Source: Bradyrhizobium sp. 186
Lineage (GTDB): Bacteria; Pseudomonadota; Alphaproteobacteria; Rhizobiales; Xanthobacteraceae
Length of the DNA stretch: 64,000 nucleotides
NCBI RefSeq assembly: GCF_023101685.1
Contig: NZ_CP082164.1
Span: 7,812,001-7,876,000 of the forward strand
Direction of reading: 5' to 3'
A model generated the notes under the pieces. The model was not told where the DNA came from. It worked only from the letters and a program-made list of their open reading frames with translations, and ran no database searches. Position numbers and translations under genes: made by a program. Below, in pieces: positions 1-8,584 of this stretch (positions are counted from its first letter, which is position 1; each line of letters opens with the position of its first letter).

Positions 1-41
1 AGATCCATCTCAACGCTGGACGTTCGGAAGTCTGCCGCGTC

Positions 42-1274
42 ATGCCCGCCAAATGTCAAAGCGGCACACCTGAGGCGATTGATCTTGGGCTCTTACCGAG
101 CGACAGTATGGACATGGAGATACGCTATCCGATCTGGAATTATCCTTCTTGGCTTCCCTATTGTTTGGCCATCTTGATATTTTTTTGTTCGCGGGGGGTG
201 GTCGCACTCGGACTGGTATTCTCTCAAAAATATCTGCCCTCCGGGCCCGACGTCTGGTCTGCGGGACCGATCTGGTACCACCAATTGCTGCAATGGGATT
301 CGGAATGGTATTTCAAGATCGTCACAGATGGCTATCAGTATAATGGCGATCCGACTGTTCAACAGAACATCGTATTTTACCCGCTGTATCCGATGCTTGC
401 ATGGGGCCTGGCGACGATTAGCGGTCTCACGCCTGCGGATGCATTGCTGTTGGTATCGAACGTCGCGGGATTGCTCGCGATTGTCGTCCTTTTCAAGCTG
501 GTTCGCGAGGAATTTGGTGATCAACTGGCTCTCGCCACAACCGCGCTGCTCAGTTTTTTTCCCTCTTCGGTCTTGCTATCGGCCGGGTATACCGAACCCT
601 TGGCACTGCTGATAATCGTCTCGGTTTTTCTTGCTTTGAAACGAAAATACTACTTGTCGGCAGCACTGCTTGCAGGCTTGGCAGTCTCTACCCGATCGAC
701 GGGCGTTGTCCTATTGCCTGTCCTTCTTTGGGAGATGTGGGCCAATCGCGATCAGACGAAGTTCCTTCTTGCCCTCGTGCCATGCGTCCTTCTTGCGACG
801 TCGGGCATCTGGCTATTCATGATCTACCTCTGGAGCGCTTTCGGAACTCCGTTTGCTTTTGCGGATGGGCAGGCGGCATTCCATCAAGGAACGACGCTAG
901 CGACAAGATTAATTCCGGCACTAAAGCTTGAGCCGTTCACACGAATGATGCTCAATGATTGGAATCCATGGGGACAAGCTAGCTGGTTTACATTATGGTT
1001 CATAGCCTTGATTGTTTTGGGCTGGTCTCGACTGCGCGCAAGCTGGACACTGTTCGCAATGGCAGTCCTGTTGCTGCCATATCTAACACTCAGCGGTGGG
1101 CCAGCAGGCTTCGTCTCAATGAGTCGATTTAATCTCGTTTCATTTCCCCTGTTTGTGACGTTGGCTGGTTTAGGATTGCGAGCGAAGTGGCTTTTGGCAG
1201 GAGTGATAGGACTCTTCGGCGCGTCCTTGTTCATGAACACCGCCTTGTTTGCACGTAGAATTTGGATTGGTTGA
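42..1274 (+). CDS. PIG-V-like mannosyltransferase, integral membrane protein
   Basis: A 410-residue polytopic membrane protein of the PIG-V/GT-C mannosyltransferase type, expected to move a sugar from a lipid-linked donor onto an acceptor on the outer side of the inner membrane. Two motifs support this: WDSEWY near residues 85-90 followed by a GY pair, and FYPLYPML near 112-119, both typical of PIG-V relatives. Many hydrophobic segments run from residue 38 to the C-terminus. The start at 42 has a weak GGAAG upstream; in-frame ATGs at 108 and 114 are alternatives, since the first 22 residues are not hydrophobic and look non-conserved. The acceptor is unknown. The next gene is also a large membrane protein, but the 537-base gap argues against one operon. 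Confidence 0.72.
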   Translation: MPAKCQSGTPEAIDLGLLPSDSMDMEIRYPIWNYPSWLPYCLAILIFFCSRGVVALGLVFSQKYLPSGPDVWSAGPIWYHQLLQWDSEWYFKIVTDGYQYNGDPTVQQNIVFYPLYPMLAWGLATISGLTPADALLLVSNVAGLLAIVVLFKLVREEFGDQLALATTALLSFFPSSVLLSAGYTEPLALLIIVSVFLALKRKYYLSAALLAGLAVSTRSTGVVLLPVLLWEMWANRDQTKFLLALVPCVLLATSGIWLFMIYLWSAFGTPFAFADGQAAFHQGTTLATRLIPALKLEPFTRMMLNDWNPWGQASWFTLWFIALIVLGWSRLRASWTLFAMAVLLLPYLTLSGGPAGFVSMSRFNLVSFPLFVTLAGLGLRAKWLLAGVIGLFGASLFMNTALFARRIWIG

Positions 1275-1811
1275 TCGCTACAAATACTCGCGATGGCATG
1301 CTTGAGCAACGACCCAGTTTCACGCTGCGTGTCCACCACAGATTTTTCGGATCGAATTCGCTTCGGTCAATCGCGTCGTTTTGACGGTCGGCCAGCCACT
1401 TCCGGACCACCCTAATCAGCGGGCATTCGCAGGGTACGTCGGCACGTCAAACGTGCCATAAGCCGGCCGAAATATCCGCGTGGCTGACCGAGAGTCGCGC
1501 AGATAGGCTTATAAGGAAGTCGAGGCGGCAATCACATAGCCACGATCCACCAATCTCGCATGGTTTGCTTGATGCGCTCAAGCTCCTCTGACGGTATAAT
1601 GCTCATGTGACAGATGGTGTTACGTCTGACGGTAGAACCCACTCTCGCAGGCTCGCGTAGCCGCCCGCTACAATCGGAGCCTGAATATGAACTTAGTCTG
1701 TGCGGGCGTATCAACGAGTTATTAGGAAGTTATCCGGCGATCGCGTGTAGCGCGAGTTGGTCAAAGCGCACCCAATAGAGCCCATCAGGGCCCCACCAAG
1801 AGGGCAGCGTA
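1275..1811. other. 537-base intergenic region without a recognisable gene
   Basis: No recognisable gene lies here. A 60-codon minus-strand frame at 1532-1714 has no family resemblance and no clear ribosome site. Around 1363-1430 the text (GTCAATCGCGTCG, then ACTTCCGG, then a GCGGGCATTC-like end) resembles 4391-4456, so both may be worn copies of a dispersed Bradyrhizobium-type element. The promoter of the gene starting at 1812 is probably in the last 200 bases but I cannot place it. Confidence 0.4.
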
Positions 1812-4271
1812 TTGCAATCGATATCCAAGATTCCCGGTCGCTATTATCTGGCAATCTTTGTGCTGGCGTTCGCGACGCTTTCCTACCAGATCCTGATAAC
1901 GCGCTTCTTCAGCGTTATGCTCCATTATCATTTCGCATTCGCGGCCATTTCACTTGCCATGCTGGGGCTCACCCGCGGAGCGATGAAAGTCTACGGCAAG
2001 CCCGCCCGTTATGCCGCCGAGCGGGGCGGAATCGAATTCGCCCGCCACGCGTCATGGTTCGCACTCAGCAGCGTTGGCGCAATGATCGTCTTCCTGTGCG
2101 TGCCGCTCGTCGTATCTGCAGAAAATGTGCCCCTCGCTCTGGCGCTGGCGACCATCGCCTTCGTGTCTCCGTTCACGGAAGGCGGGGTTTGCATCACGCT
2201 GTTGCTCACACGCTTGCCCTATCGCGGCGGGTGGCTCTATGCAGCCGATCTCCTGGGCGCCGCAGTTGGATGTCTCGGGGTGATCTTCATACTGTTGGTG
2301 ATTGACCCCGTAAGCGCCACGCTATGGATTGGAGCCTCTGCTGCCGGCGTCGGCTGTATCGTCGTGCGAACCAGCGATGACGTCCGTAGTGTGCGTTTGA
2401 GCGGGGCTGTCGCGCTAACGCTGGCCGTCGCGGCCACCGTGCACTCCGGCCTTGACCTGACCGGTCGAAGCCATCTCGGTGTGTTCTGGGCCAAGGGCGC
2501 TGAGCAGACCGGCACGCTGTTTGAACGCTGGAATACCTATTCGCGGGTAAGGGTGCGCGAATTGGCCGAGAAGGTCCCGATTGGCTGGGGTTTGGTCCGC
2601 ACTCCTGATGCCCGGGTCGACCAACACCACCTCGACATCGATGCCGATGCAGGCACGGTCATCACCAGGTATGATGGCGACATCCGAAAGCTCGCCTACC
2701 TGAAGGACGATGTCATCAATGCAGCCTACCTCGTGCAGCCGGCGGCCGACGTCGCTGTCGTTGGCGTCGGAGGCGGTCGTGACATCCTTTCCGGTCTGCT
2801 CTTCGGCGCCAGCCGGCTCCGCGCAATTGAGATCAACCCGGTGATCTTCGAAGTGCTCACCGAGAAATTCGCCGACTTCTCCGGCCATCTCGATCGCCAG
2901 CCCGGCGTATCCTTGGTCAATGCCGAAGCGCGAAGCTACATCAACCACTCGTCCGAGCGGTACGATCTGGTGCAGATTTCGCTCATTGACACCTGGGCGG
3001 CGACGGTGGCCGGTGGCCTGACGCTCACCGAAAATCGTCTCTATACCGTGGAGGCGTGGGATGATTTTTACCGGGCGCTCAAGCCTGGCGGGCTGTTGTC
3101 GGTATCACGCTGGTACGGTGCCGAGAAGCGCCGTGGCGAGCTATACCGGCTGATTGCGATTGCCGCGAGCGCGCTGCAGCGCAAGGGAGTCTCGGCCGGG
3201 GAACTGCGGCATCACGTCGTCGCGGTCAACGTCGGCAACATCGTGACGGTGATTACCCGGCCTGACGCGTTCAGCGACGCAGAATGGCAAGGCGCGCGCG
3301 AGAGACTTCAGGCGCAGGGCTTCAAGATATTGTTGGGGCCGGACGTCACCTTCGATGCCGTCACCTCGACATTGCTGTCCGACAAGGCAGACCAGGCTTT
3401 CTTCGATTCGCTGCCGGAAAACATCGCTGCTTCGACGGACGACAATCCGTTCTTCTTCTATACGTCGCGCTTCAGCGACTTCGTGAGCATCCATAGTTGG
3501 GACATCATGAGCAACAATGTCGCGATCGGCATCACCGGCTTGCTCATCATCGTAGCGCTCTGCGCTTGCGGATATTACATCGTGCTGCCCTTCCTCCGTC
3601 TTGCAACGCAGATGCCAATGGCGACACTGACGCCGCCCCTGACCTATTTCAGTGCGATCGGGATGGGCTTCATGCTAATCGAGATATCGCAGATGCAGCG
3701 CCTGATGGTCTTTCTCGGACATCCCGTTTACGGGCTGAGCGTCGTGCTATTCACAATTCTTCTCTTTAGCGGGATTGGCAGCGCCACGGTCGGTGCGGAT
3801 ACCTCCTCCCGATCACGCGTCACCGCCTTCAGGATTGCCGCCCTCCTCACCACACTCGTGGTGGCAGGGCTGCTGACGCCGCTGGTCACCACCTGGGCGC
3901 AGTCGCTGTCAACCGACATGCGTATTCTGGTGTCTGTCCTGCTGCTGGCTCCTCCTGCATTCTGCATGGGGATGATGTTTCCGCTCGGCCTCGGTGTCTG
4001 GCACCGTCATCATCAACTGCTGCCGTTCTTCTGGAGCACCAACGGAATTACGTCGATGTTCGCGTCGGTGCTGGGTGTGGCGTTGTCGATCCAGTTCGGC
4101 ATCGCCAAGACCTATGCGCTGGGGGTGTGCTCTTATGCGGTCTGCGCCATCGTGATCATTGCAAGCCGCTGGGTGCAGTCGATCGACATATCAGCCGAGA
4201 AGCGCCCCGTTAGCCCCGAGGCTTATATCGCAGGAAAGGACGGCCCCACGATTCGGAGGCCACATCAGTAA
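1812..4271 (+). CDS. Membrane protein with a spermidine-synthase-like domain between two transmembrane blocks
   Basis: An 819-residue protein in three parts. Residues about 10-220 hold a block of hydrophobic helices. About 240-560 form a soluble spermidine-synthase/methyltransferase-like fold with the nucleotide-pocket motif VVGVGGGRD near 313-322 and an acidic IEINP strand end shortly after. About 568-800 hold a second membrane block. Such membrane-tethered spermidine synthase homologues are widespread, but their substrates are mostly unproven, so aminopropyl transfer is only a possibility. The reading frame starts with TTG at 1812; no in-frame ATG lies close by, and the first helix (YYLAIFVLAF) begins within about ten residues. 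The neighbouring mannosyltransferase suggests envelope work, which is inference. Confidence 0.7.
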   Translation: MQSISKIPGRYYLAIFVLAFATLSYQILITRFFSVMLHYHFAFAAISLAMLGLTRGAMKVYGKPARYAAERGGIEFARHASWFALSSVGAMIVFLCVPLVVSAENVPLALALATIAFVSPFTEGGVCITLLLTRLPYRGGWLYAADLLGAAVGCLGVIFILLVIDPVSATLWIGASAAGVGCIVVRTSDDVRSVRLSGAVALTLAVAATVHSGLDLTGRSHLGVFWAKGAEQTGTLFERWNTYSRVRVRELAEKVPIGWGLVRTPDARVDQHHLDIDADAGTVITRYDGDIRKLAYLKDDVINAAYLVQPAADVAVVGVGGGRDILSGLLFGASRLRAIEINPVIFEVLTEKFADFSGHLDRQPGVSLVNAEARSYINHSSERYDLVQISLIDTWAATVAGGLTLTENRLYTVEAWDDFYRALKPGGLLSVSRWYGAEKRRGELYRLIAIAASALQRKGVSAGELRHHVVAVNVGNIVTVITRPDAFSDAEWQGARERLQAQGFKILLGPDVTFDAVTSTLLSDKADQAFFDSLPENIAASTDDNPFFFYTSRFSDFVSIHSWDIMSNNVAIGITGLLIIVALCACGYYIVLPFLRLATQMPMATLTPPLTYFSAIGMGFMLIEISQMQRLMVFLGHPVYGLSVVLFTILLFSGIGSATVGADTSSRSRVTAFRIAALLTTLVVAGLLTPLVTTWAQSLSTDMRILVSVLLLAPPAFCMGMMFPLGLGVWHRHHQLLPFFWSTNGITSMFASVLGVALSIQFGIAKTYALGVCSYAVCAIVIIASRWVQSIDISAEKRPVSPEAYIAGKDGPTIRRPHQ

Positions 4272-4490
4272 AGGGAAGTCCGAATACCGCGTCTTCGGCG
4301 AGGCAAGGCGGCAGTGGGGGAATGGCAGTCTCACCCACTGCAGGTGCGGATGGTGCATCGCAAGCGCGACATGCGGCGCAGGACGGTTATGGGTCAATCG
4401 CGTCGGTTTGCCCACGAGGCGAGGACTTCCGGTCTGACCGGATAAGCGGACATCGTCAGATCGGACCGTCATGTCTCGAACGGGCCATGA

Positions 4491-4995
4491 ACGATCATAA
4501 AGTAAGCTAAACCGGACCGCTGATTTTGCCACTCGGCGTCAGGTGTTCTCGAGACCCTGCGGCAGACTAATCCAGAGAACTGTCTGTTCTTCCGGCGAAT
4601 GTAGCGATTTGTGTCCCTTGCCATCAACGTCCTCAAACAAGACGAAGCTACCGGCCGGTACGAGCCGCTCATCTCCATCACTCGTTTGGTATTCTGCCGA
4701 TCCATCAAGCCTCACTGTCAGTACGCGCTCCGGGACCGTATGCCAATCTACCTGTCGCGCACCCGCCGGAATGTGCGTGAAACGGATGCCTGACGCCACG
4801 TACTTCGCCGACACTTCGAATGCAGCGGCATTGGGTTGAACCTGTCGAGAGGTTGTCGGGATTTCGACCTCATCGAAGTGGGACTCGCCGTCGGCTGTCG
4901 AGTAAACGCGCAGGCACTTCATCTTGGCCTCCGTTCCTTGTTGCACTACGCCACATTTCCATGACCGCATAGGAAGCGTCTGGGTCCGAAGTGGG
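4491..4995. repeat. Twin block, copy A (505 bp, carries the intact cupin gene)
   Basis: This block aligns along its whole length with 40207-40714. By eye I count about ten substitutions and two small insertions in the other copy (1 base and 2 bases), so identity is near 97-98 percent. Similarity stops sharply at both ends. No transposase or flanking direct repeat is visible. It contains the complete small cupin gene and its ribosome site. Confidence 0.9.
4539..4922 (-). CDS. Small cupin-fold protein, intact copy
   Basis: A 127-residue protein of probable single-domain cupin fold. The middle carries the usual alternation of beta strands (AGARQVDWHTVPERVLTVRL, then a GDERLVPAGSFVLFEDV strand pair), and a DxDGKGHKS stretch could provide a metal or substrate contact. 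The ATG at 4922 is chosen because GGAGG sits about six bases upstream; the open frame itself extends further upstream, to 5063. No neighbour explains its role. An almost identical second copy near 40.3 kb is broken by a one-base insertion, which makes this the working version. Substrate unknown. Confidence 0.68.
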   Translation of the reverse strand: MKCLRVYSTADGESHFDEVEIPTTSRQVQPNAAAFEVSAKYVASGIRFTHIPAGARQVDWHTVPERVLTVRLDGSAEYQTSDGDERLVPAGSFVLFEDVDGKGHKSLHSPEEQTVLWISLPQGLENT

Positions 4996-5034
4996 TCAGA
5001 AGGCGAAATGCTGGAGTTTTTGCGTAGCGCGTAG

Positions 5035-5061
5035 GGCGGATTAGCGTCAGCGTAATCCGCC
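5035..5061. repeat. Short hairpin repeat of a dispersed type
   Basis: A 9-bp perfect inverted repeat, GGCGGATTA at 5035-5043 and TAATCCGCC at 5053-5061, with a 9-base loop. Hairpins of this wording are common between genes in Bradyrhizobium genomes (from memory, not searched). It abuts the broken end of the AraC-type remnant. Confidence 0.55.
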
Positions 5062-5129
5062 ATGACAAACTACAACATCGCCAGCGCCTGCGCTATCGTA
5101 CCCACCATGCCCAACTATCGTCGCGCGTT

Positions 5130-5367
5130 CGTTCCTGGCGGCTGCCGCCGCCGCGCCGGAGTTGACGACGTGGATTGGGATCCTCCAGCCCAGCCCTCGC
5201 GCGCCGAAGCCGGGAGCCGACTCGACGATGTAGGCCGCGATGCCCATGAGCATCAGTGCCGAGTAGCGGCTGAGCTGATCGCTTCGCGCGTTTTGGGCGA
5301 GGCGCACGATGCGTAGCAGGAGCAGGACAACCGCCCCTCCCCGCAACGCGGCTTCCAAGGTCGACAT
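5130..5367 (-). pseudogene. Remnant of an AraC-type regulator (N-terminal part only)
   Basis: Reading minus from 5367, the frame gives a typical beginning of a membrane-anchored AraC-family regulator: MSTLEAALRGGAVVLLLL, a second hydrophobic stretch (YSALMLMGIAAYIVES), then APGFGARGLGWRIP and HVVNSGAA. At about 5140 the resemblance ends in low-complexity Ala and unrelated text running to a stop at 5047. The remaining regulator domain and the helix-turn-helix are missing. I call it a 3'-truncated remnant; the family assignment is from memory of such N-termini and moderate at best. Confidence 0.38.
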
Positions 5368-5517
5368 TCGATAGTCCCCAACCTCGGGGCTCGCGAGAAT
5401 CCTGTTCAGATTACTACCGCGGCGATCAGCCCGTGAGCAACCGTTTCAGTTTCTGAAGGCTAGGACCGCTTCGGTTAGCGGTCGTAGTACGGTATCGTCT
5501 GCTTCGCAGCCTAAGGC

Positions 5518-6051
5518 CTAAAAACTTGGGTCAATATTGGTCGTGTTGGCGCGCAAGTTTTCGAGCAATTGGGCAACTTGTTCTCGGCTCTCCAGCCGCA
5601 ACTTGGTACCGGAGAAATCGTTGAACAGCTTAGAATGGCCAGCAAACGAGGACGGTGTCTGCCGAGTCCAGTAAGCCTCCGCCCATTTCATCAGTTCGGC
5701 GGCGTCATGATTTGTTGCTCCTCGCCGCAGACCGCGAGCCAGTAGACCAGCGCGGCAAAGGCTCCAGGGAAAATCTAACCAAATGAGAGCGGTTGCTTTG
5801 GGAAGGGCGACTTCCGCAAGCCATCCGAATGCACCTTCGATGATCCAGCGCGGCTGATCTGAAATATCGAGAACCATCTTTCGCGCGACGGCTTCATTTC
5901 GCTTTGAGCCAAAACCGTCCTCTTCCCAGTGCAGCAGATCAAGATCGATCGCGGGGAAGTCGGCGAGATTGGCAATGGCTTCGGCCAACGTGCTCTTGCC
6001 GGAGCCGCAGTTTCCAATAACCACCGTACGTTCGGTCAGAGGTTCAGACAT
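5518..6051 (-). CDS. P-loop kinase, adenylate-kinase/FlaR-like
   Basis: A 177-residue P-loop NTPase. The Walker A motif GNCGSGKST lies at residues 13-21; an acidic pair follows in PAIDLDLLHWEEDGF, and RWIIEG near residue 90 matches the strand before the substrate lid in small nucleotide-kinase-like proteins often labelled topology modulation or FlaR-like. ALIWLDFP near residue 110 is the probable Walker B-like strand, and LLARGLRRG supplies lid arginines. Substrate unknown. It stands alone, with no operon partner within 200 bases. Confidence 0.72.
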   Translation of the reverse strand: MSEPLTERTVVIGNCGSGKSTLAEAIANLADFPAIDLDLLHWEEDGFGSKRNEAVARKMVLDISDQPRWIIEGAFGWLAEVALPKATALIWLDFPWSLCRAGLLARGLRRGATNHDAAELMKWAEAYWTRQTPSSFAGHSKLFNDFSGTKLRLESREQVAQLLENLRANTTNIDPSF

Positions 6052-6286
6052 TCAACTTGCAGATGGTGGTCCTGCCTCATTGCCGGATAACATTTCGGTT
6101 GCTCATTATCGACATGGCCGTGTGAAACCGCAATAGCGCGCGATGTCCGTTCCGGGTTAAAGCCGCCGATGACGGCTAAGCCGGGCGATTTTCGGTTTGG
6201 GCACGGCAGCCGACGTCTATAAGTACACGCCCTGTGCGAGGTTCGATCCGCGGTCGAGGCGCGAATGCCAATTGGGCCGGGGGCAT

Positions 6287-7057
6287 CTACGCGATGAGTT
6301 GCTTCGCCGCAGCCGAGATCATCACCAGCCCGCCCGTGATCACGGCGACGTCGAGGATCGCTGTGTGGATATGCACCGGCATCCGCTCGACGAAAGCCTT
6401 TGCGAGGAATGCGCCGGGTATCGCTATCCCGCCGATCAGCAGTGCGAAGGCGAGCACCTGCGCGGTCACGGCGCCGGCCAAGCCGAACACCGAGATCTTG
6501 ATAAGGCCGGTGCCGAGCGAGATCATCGCATCGGTCGCGATCACGGCGGCGCCTTCGAGGCCGGCGGCCATCAGCAGCGAGAGCAGGATCACGCCGGAGC
6601 CGGAGGTGCCGCCAACGAGCACGCCATAACCGACGGAGCCGGCAGCAAGGCCGGTGTCGCCGATCTTGACCTGGCGGCGGCGGAGCACGCGGCGCAGCGG
6701 CACGCTCAGGATCAGCATGGAACCGATCACGAGCGCTGCGCCTGCATTGGTGAGCCGCGTATAGCCGTAGGCGCCAAGCGCCGTCGTCAGCGCCGCGCAG
6801 GCGAGCACGATCAGCGCGCGGCGGCGGTCGGCATAACGGACATAGGCGAGTGCACGGCTGGAATTGGTGAAGATCGCGGAGATCGCGATGATCGGCACCA
6901 CGGGCTCGGCGCCGACAAGCGGCACCAGGACCAGCGGCATCAGCGCGCCGGTGCCGTAGCCGGCCAGACCACCGATGATCGAAGCAAACAACGCCATCAA
7001 CGCGACCAGCAGAAGCCCGGAGATCGAGATGTCGGCGAAGCCTGAGACGATGGTCAC
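6287..7057 (-). CDS. TauE/SafE-family membrane permease
   Basis: A 256-residue membrane protein, the last gene of the 9.9-6.3 kb minus-strand group. Glycine-rich amphipathic helices with the twofold pattern GGLAGYGTGALMPLVLVPL (near residue 30) and VGGTSGSGVILLSLLMAAG (near residue 150) are typical of TauE/SafE transporters, which move sulfonates, sulfite or related small anions. The start is GTG at 7057, overlapping the cca stop by four bases (GTGA), so translation is probably coupled. The transported compound is unknown; coupling with cca is likely positional rather than functional. Confidence 0.82.
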   Translation of the reverse strand: MTIVSGFADISISGLLLVALMALFASIIGGLAGYGTGALMPLVLVPLVGAEPVVPIIAISAIFTNSSRALAYVRYADRRRALIVLACAALTTALGAYGYTRLTNAGAALVIGSMLILSVPLRRVLRRRQVKIGDTGLAAGSVGYGVLVGGTSGSGVILLSLLMAAGLEGAAVIATDAMISLGTGLIKISVFGLAGAVTAQVLAFALLIGGIAIPGAFLAKAFVERMPVHIHTAILDVAVITGGLVMISAAAKQLIA

Positions 7058-8310
7058 GTTCTCTGATCGCGGCTGACGCGTGCCGCAGCTTGATCTGCGA
7101 TGGAAGCGAGTGCGGCTTCGTCTAGTGGAAAATCAGCCGCAAGCCAAGCGTCCTCGGCGAGTGTCAACACATGCCCGAGCGCAGGCCCTTCCGCCATGCC
7201 GCGCGCGATGAAATCGGCAGCTTTCAGCGGAAATTTCGGCGCGGCCCAGCGCTGCGGCAATTCGGCGAACTCGCGCCAGCGCGACGACGTCACGTCGCCG
7301 CCGCCTCGCGCCCAGCCCAGCAACACGCGATCGTGATAGCGCTCGGCACCCAGCCGGTACAACAGCCGCCGCGCATTGGCCTCGTCCTTGGTGGCGAAGC
7401 GCCACCAGCGATGGCCCATCGAGTCCAGCGCCTTCGCTTCGACGTTGGAAAGCCGGAGCCGCGCGGCGACGCGTTTGGCATCCTCGGTCACGGCCACCGT
7501 CAGCGCGGCCAGGCGCCGGGTCACGCTCGCCGGCACGTCGAGCGCGCGTTCGATCGCGATCATCGCCGACAGCGGTCCGGTATAGGTGACGCCGCCGATC
7601 AGCGCTTGCAGCAATCCGGCCTCGGCCATTGCCAGCGCCGCGGCGGACGCGCCGGCCGCGACCAGCAATTTCAGCATTTCCATGCGCACCCGCTCGGCCG
7701 ACAGGCCCGCAAGGCCCGCGCGTCCGCGGATGCAGGCGAGATAGCCGTCGCGGTCGGGCTCGCCGGCGCCGAAGGCAGCGTGGATGCGGAAGAAGCGTAG
7801 GATGCGCAAATAATCCTCGGCGATGCGCTGGTCGGGATCGCCGATGAAGCGCACGCGCCGCGCGGCTGTGTCCGCGATCCCGCCGACATAGTCGTAGACG
7901 ACGCCGGCTGCATCGACCGAGAGACCGTTCATGGTGAAGTCGCGACGCTCGGCATCCTTCACCCAGTCGCGGCCGAAGGCGACCTTGGCCTTGCGGCCGA
8001 ACGTCTCGGTGTCCTCGCGCAGCGTCGTGACTTCGTAGGGCTGCCCGTCGATGACGAGTGTGATCGTGCCATGATCGATGCCGGTCGGCACGCTCTTGAT
8101 GCCGGCGCTCTTGGCGCGCCGCACCACTTCCTCCGGCAGCGCCGTGGTGGCGATGTCGATGTCGCCCGGCGGCAAATCCAGAAGTGCGTTGCGGACGGTG
8201 CCGCCGACCACGCGCGCCTCCTCGCCGTTCGCGTTGAGCAATTGCAGGACGCGCGCCGTCCCGCCTGCGGTCAGCCAGGGCGCATCGGCTAGTATGGGCT
8301 CTGCGCTCAT
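7054..8310 (-). CDS. cca: CCA tRNA nucleotidyltransferase
   Basis: A 418-residue class II nucleotidyltransferase that adds or repairs the 3' CCA end of tRNAs. The head domain has GGTVRNAL and a DIDIATTALPEEV strand with the two catalytic aspartates; RRDFTMNGLSVD supplies the basic and DFT element of the neck, and EDYLRILRFFRIHAAFG the conserved RxxR-type motif. The rest is helical body and tail. The ATG at 8310 gives a normal length; the open frame continues upstream with poor resemblance. It follows DUF6111 by about ten bases and overlaps the TauE/SafE gene by four, consistent with one transcript. Confidence 0.9.
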   Translation of the reverse strand: MSAEPILADAPWLTAGGTARVLQLLNANGEEARVVGGTVRNALLDLPPGDIDIATTALPEEVVRRAKSAGIKSVPTGIDHGTITLVIDGQPYEVTTLREDTETFGRKAKVAFGRDWVKDAERRDFTMNGLSVDAAGVVYDYVGGIADTAARRVRFIGDPDQRIAEDYLRILRFFRIHAAFGAGEPDRDGYLACIRGRAGLAGLSAERVRMEMLKLLVAAGASAAALAMAEAGLLQALIGGVTYTGPLSAMIAIERALDVPASVTRRLAALTVAVTEDAKRVAARLRLSNVEAKALDSMGHRWWRFATKDEANARRLLYRLGAERYHDRVLLGWARGGGDVTSSRWREFAELPQRWAAPKFPLKAADFIARGMAEGPALGHVLTLAEDAWLAADFPLDEAALASIADQAAARVSRDQRT

Positions 8311-8320
8311 CCGTCGGTCC

Positions 8321-8584
8321 CTATCTTTCCACGCCCGGCACGAGCTTGCCGTTCTCGATATGGGCGGGAATGTAGGTCGAATCCGGCGCGGCACCGGAGA
8401 AATGCGCAAACCCGATCAGCCCTGCGATCACCAGAACGAGCGCCGCGAGCGCAAGGCGGGCGACGATGGTGACCGGCCAGGACGATTGCACGAACAGCCC
8501 GGAACGGGTGGCAGCCAGGAACAGCGCATAGACGGCAAAGGGGATGAGGAAAATTCCGATCTCGGTCAGCACCGGCCGGATCAT
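8321..8584 (-). CDS. DUF6111 family small membrane protein
   Basis: An 87-residue protein with two hydrophobic helices: IGIFLIPFAVYALFLAAT near residues 9-26 and ALAALVLVIAGLIGFAHF near 45-62. A periplasmic-type tail ends in an YIPAHIENGKLVPG element. This matches the DUF6111 family, which in rhizobia sits between cca and a Nudix gene. The ATG overlaps the Nudix stop by four bases (8581-8584). No biochemical function is known. Confidence 0.82.
   Translation of the reverse strand: MIRPVLTEIGIFLIPFAVYALFLAATRSGLFVQSSWPVTIVARLALAALVLVIAGLIGFAHFSGAAPDSTYIPAHIENGKLVPGVER

Larger units (their letters stand above)
4996..5517. other. Gene-poor stretch around the AraC remnant
   Basis: Apart from the hairpin at 5035-5061 and the AraC-type remnant at 5130-5367, I see no gene here. 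The part from 5368 to 5517 contains GACCGCTTCGGTTAGCGGTC at 5463-5482, a short hairpin that could act as a processing or termination signal for the P-loop kinase gene, whose stop is at 5518 on the minus strand. It has no clear T-run. Confidence 0.4.

Noticed and set aside
1532..1714. 60-codon minus-strand frame in the gap before the spermidine-synthase-like gene
   Set aside because: No family resemblance, no clear ribosome site, and Arg/Ser-rich composition like other shadows.
4469..4708. 79-codon minus-strand frame that recurs near 40.2-40.4 kb
   Set aside because: It repeats only because the whole block is duplicated; it is out of frame with the cupin gene, which has the ribosome site and a plausible fold.
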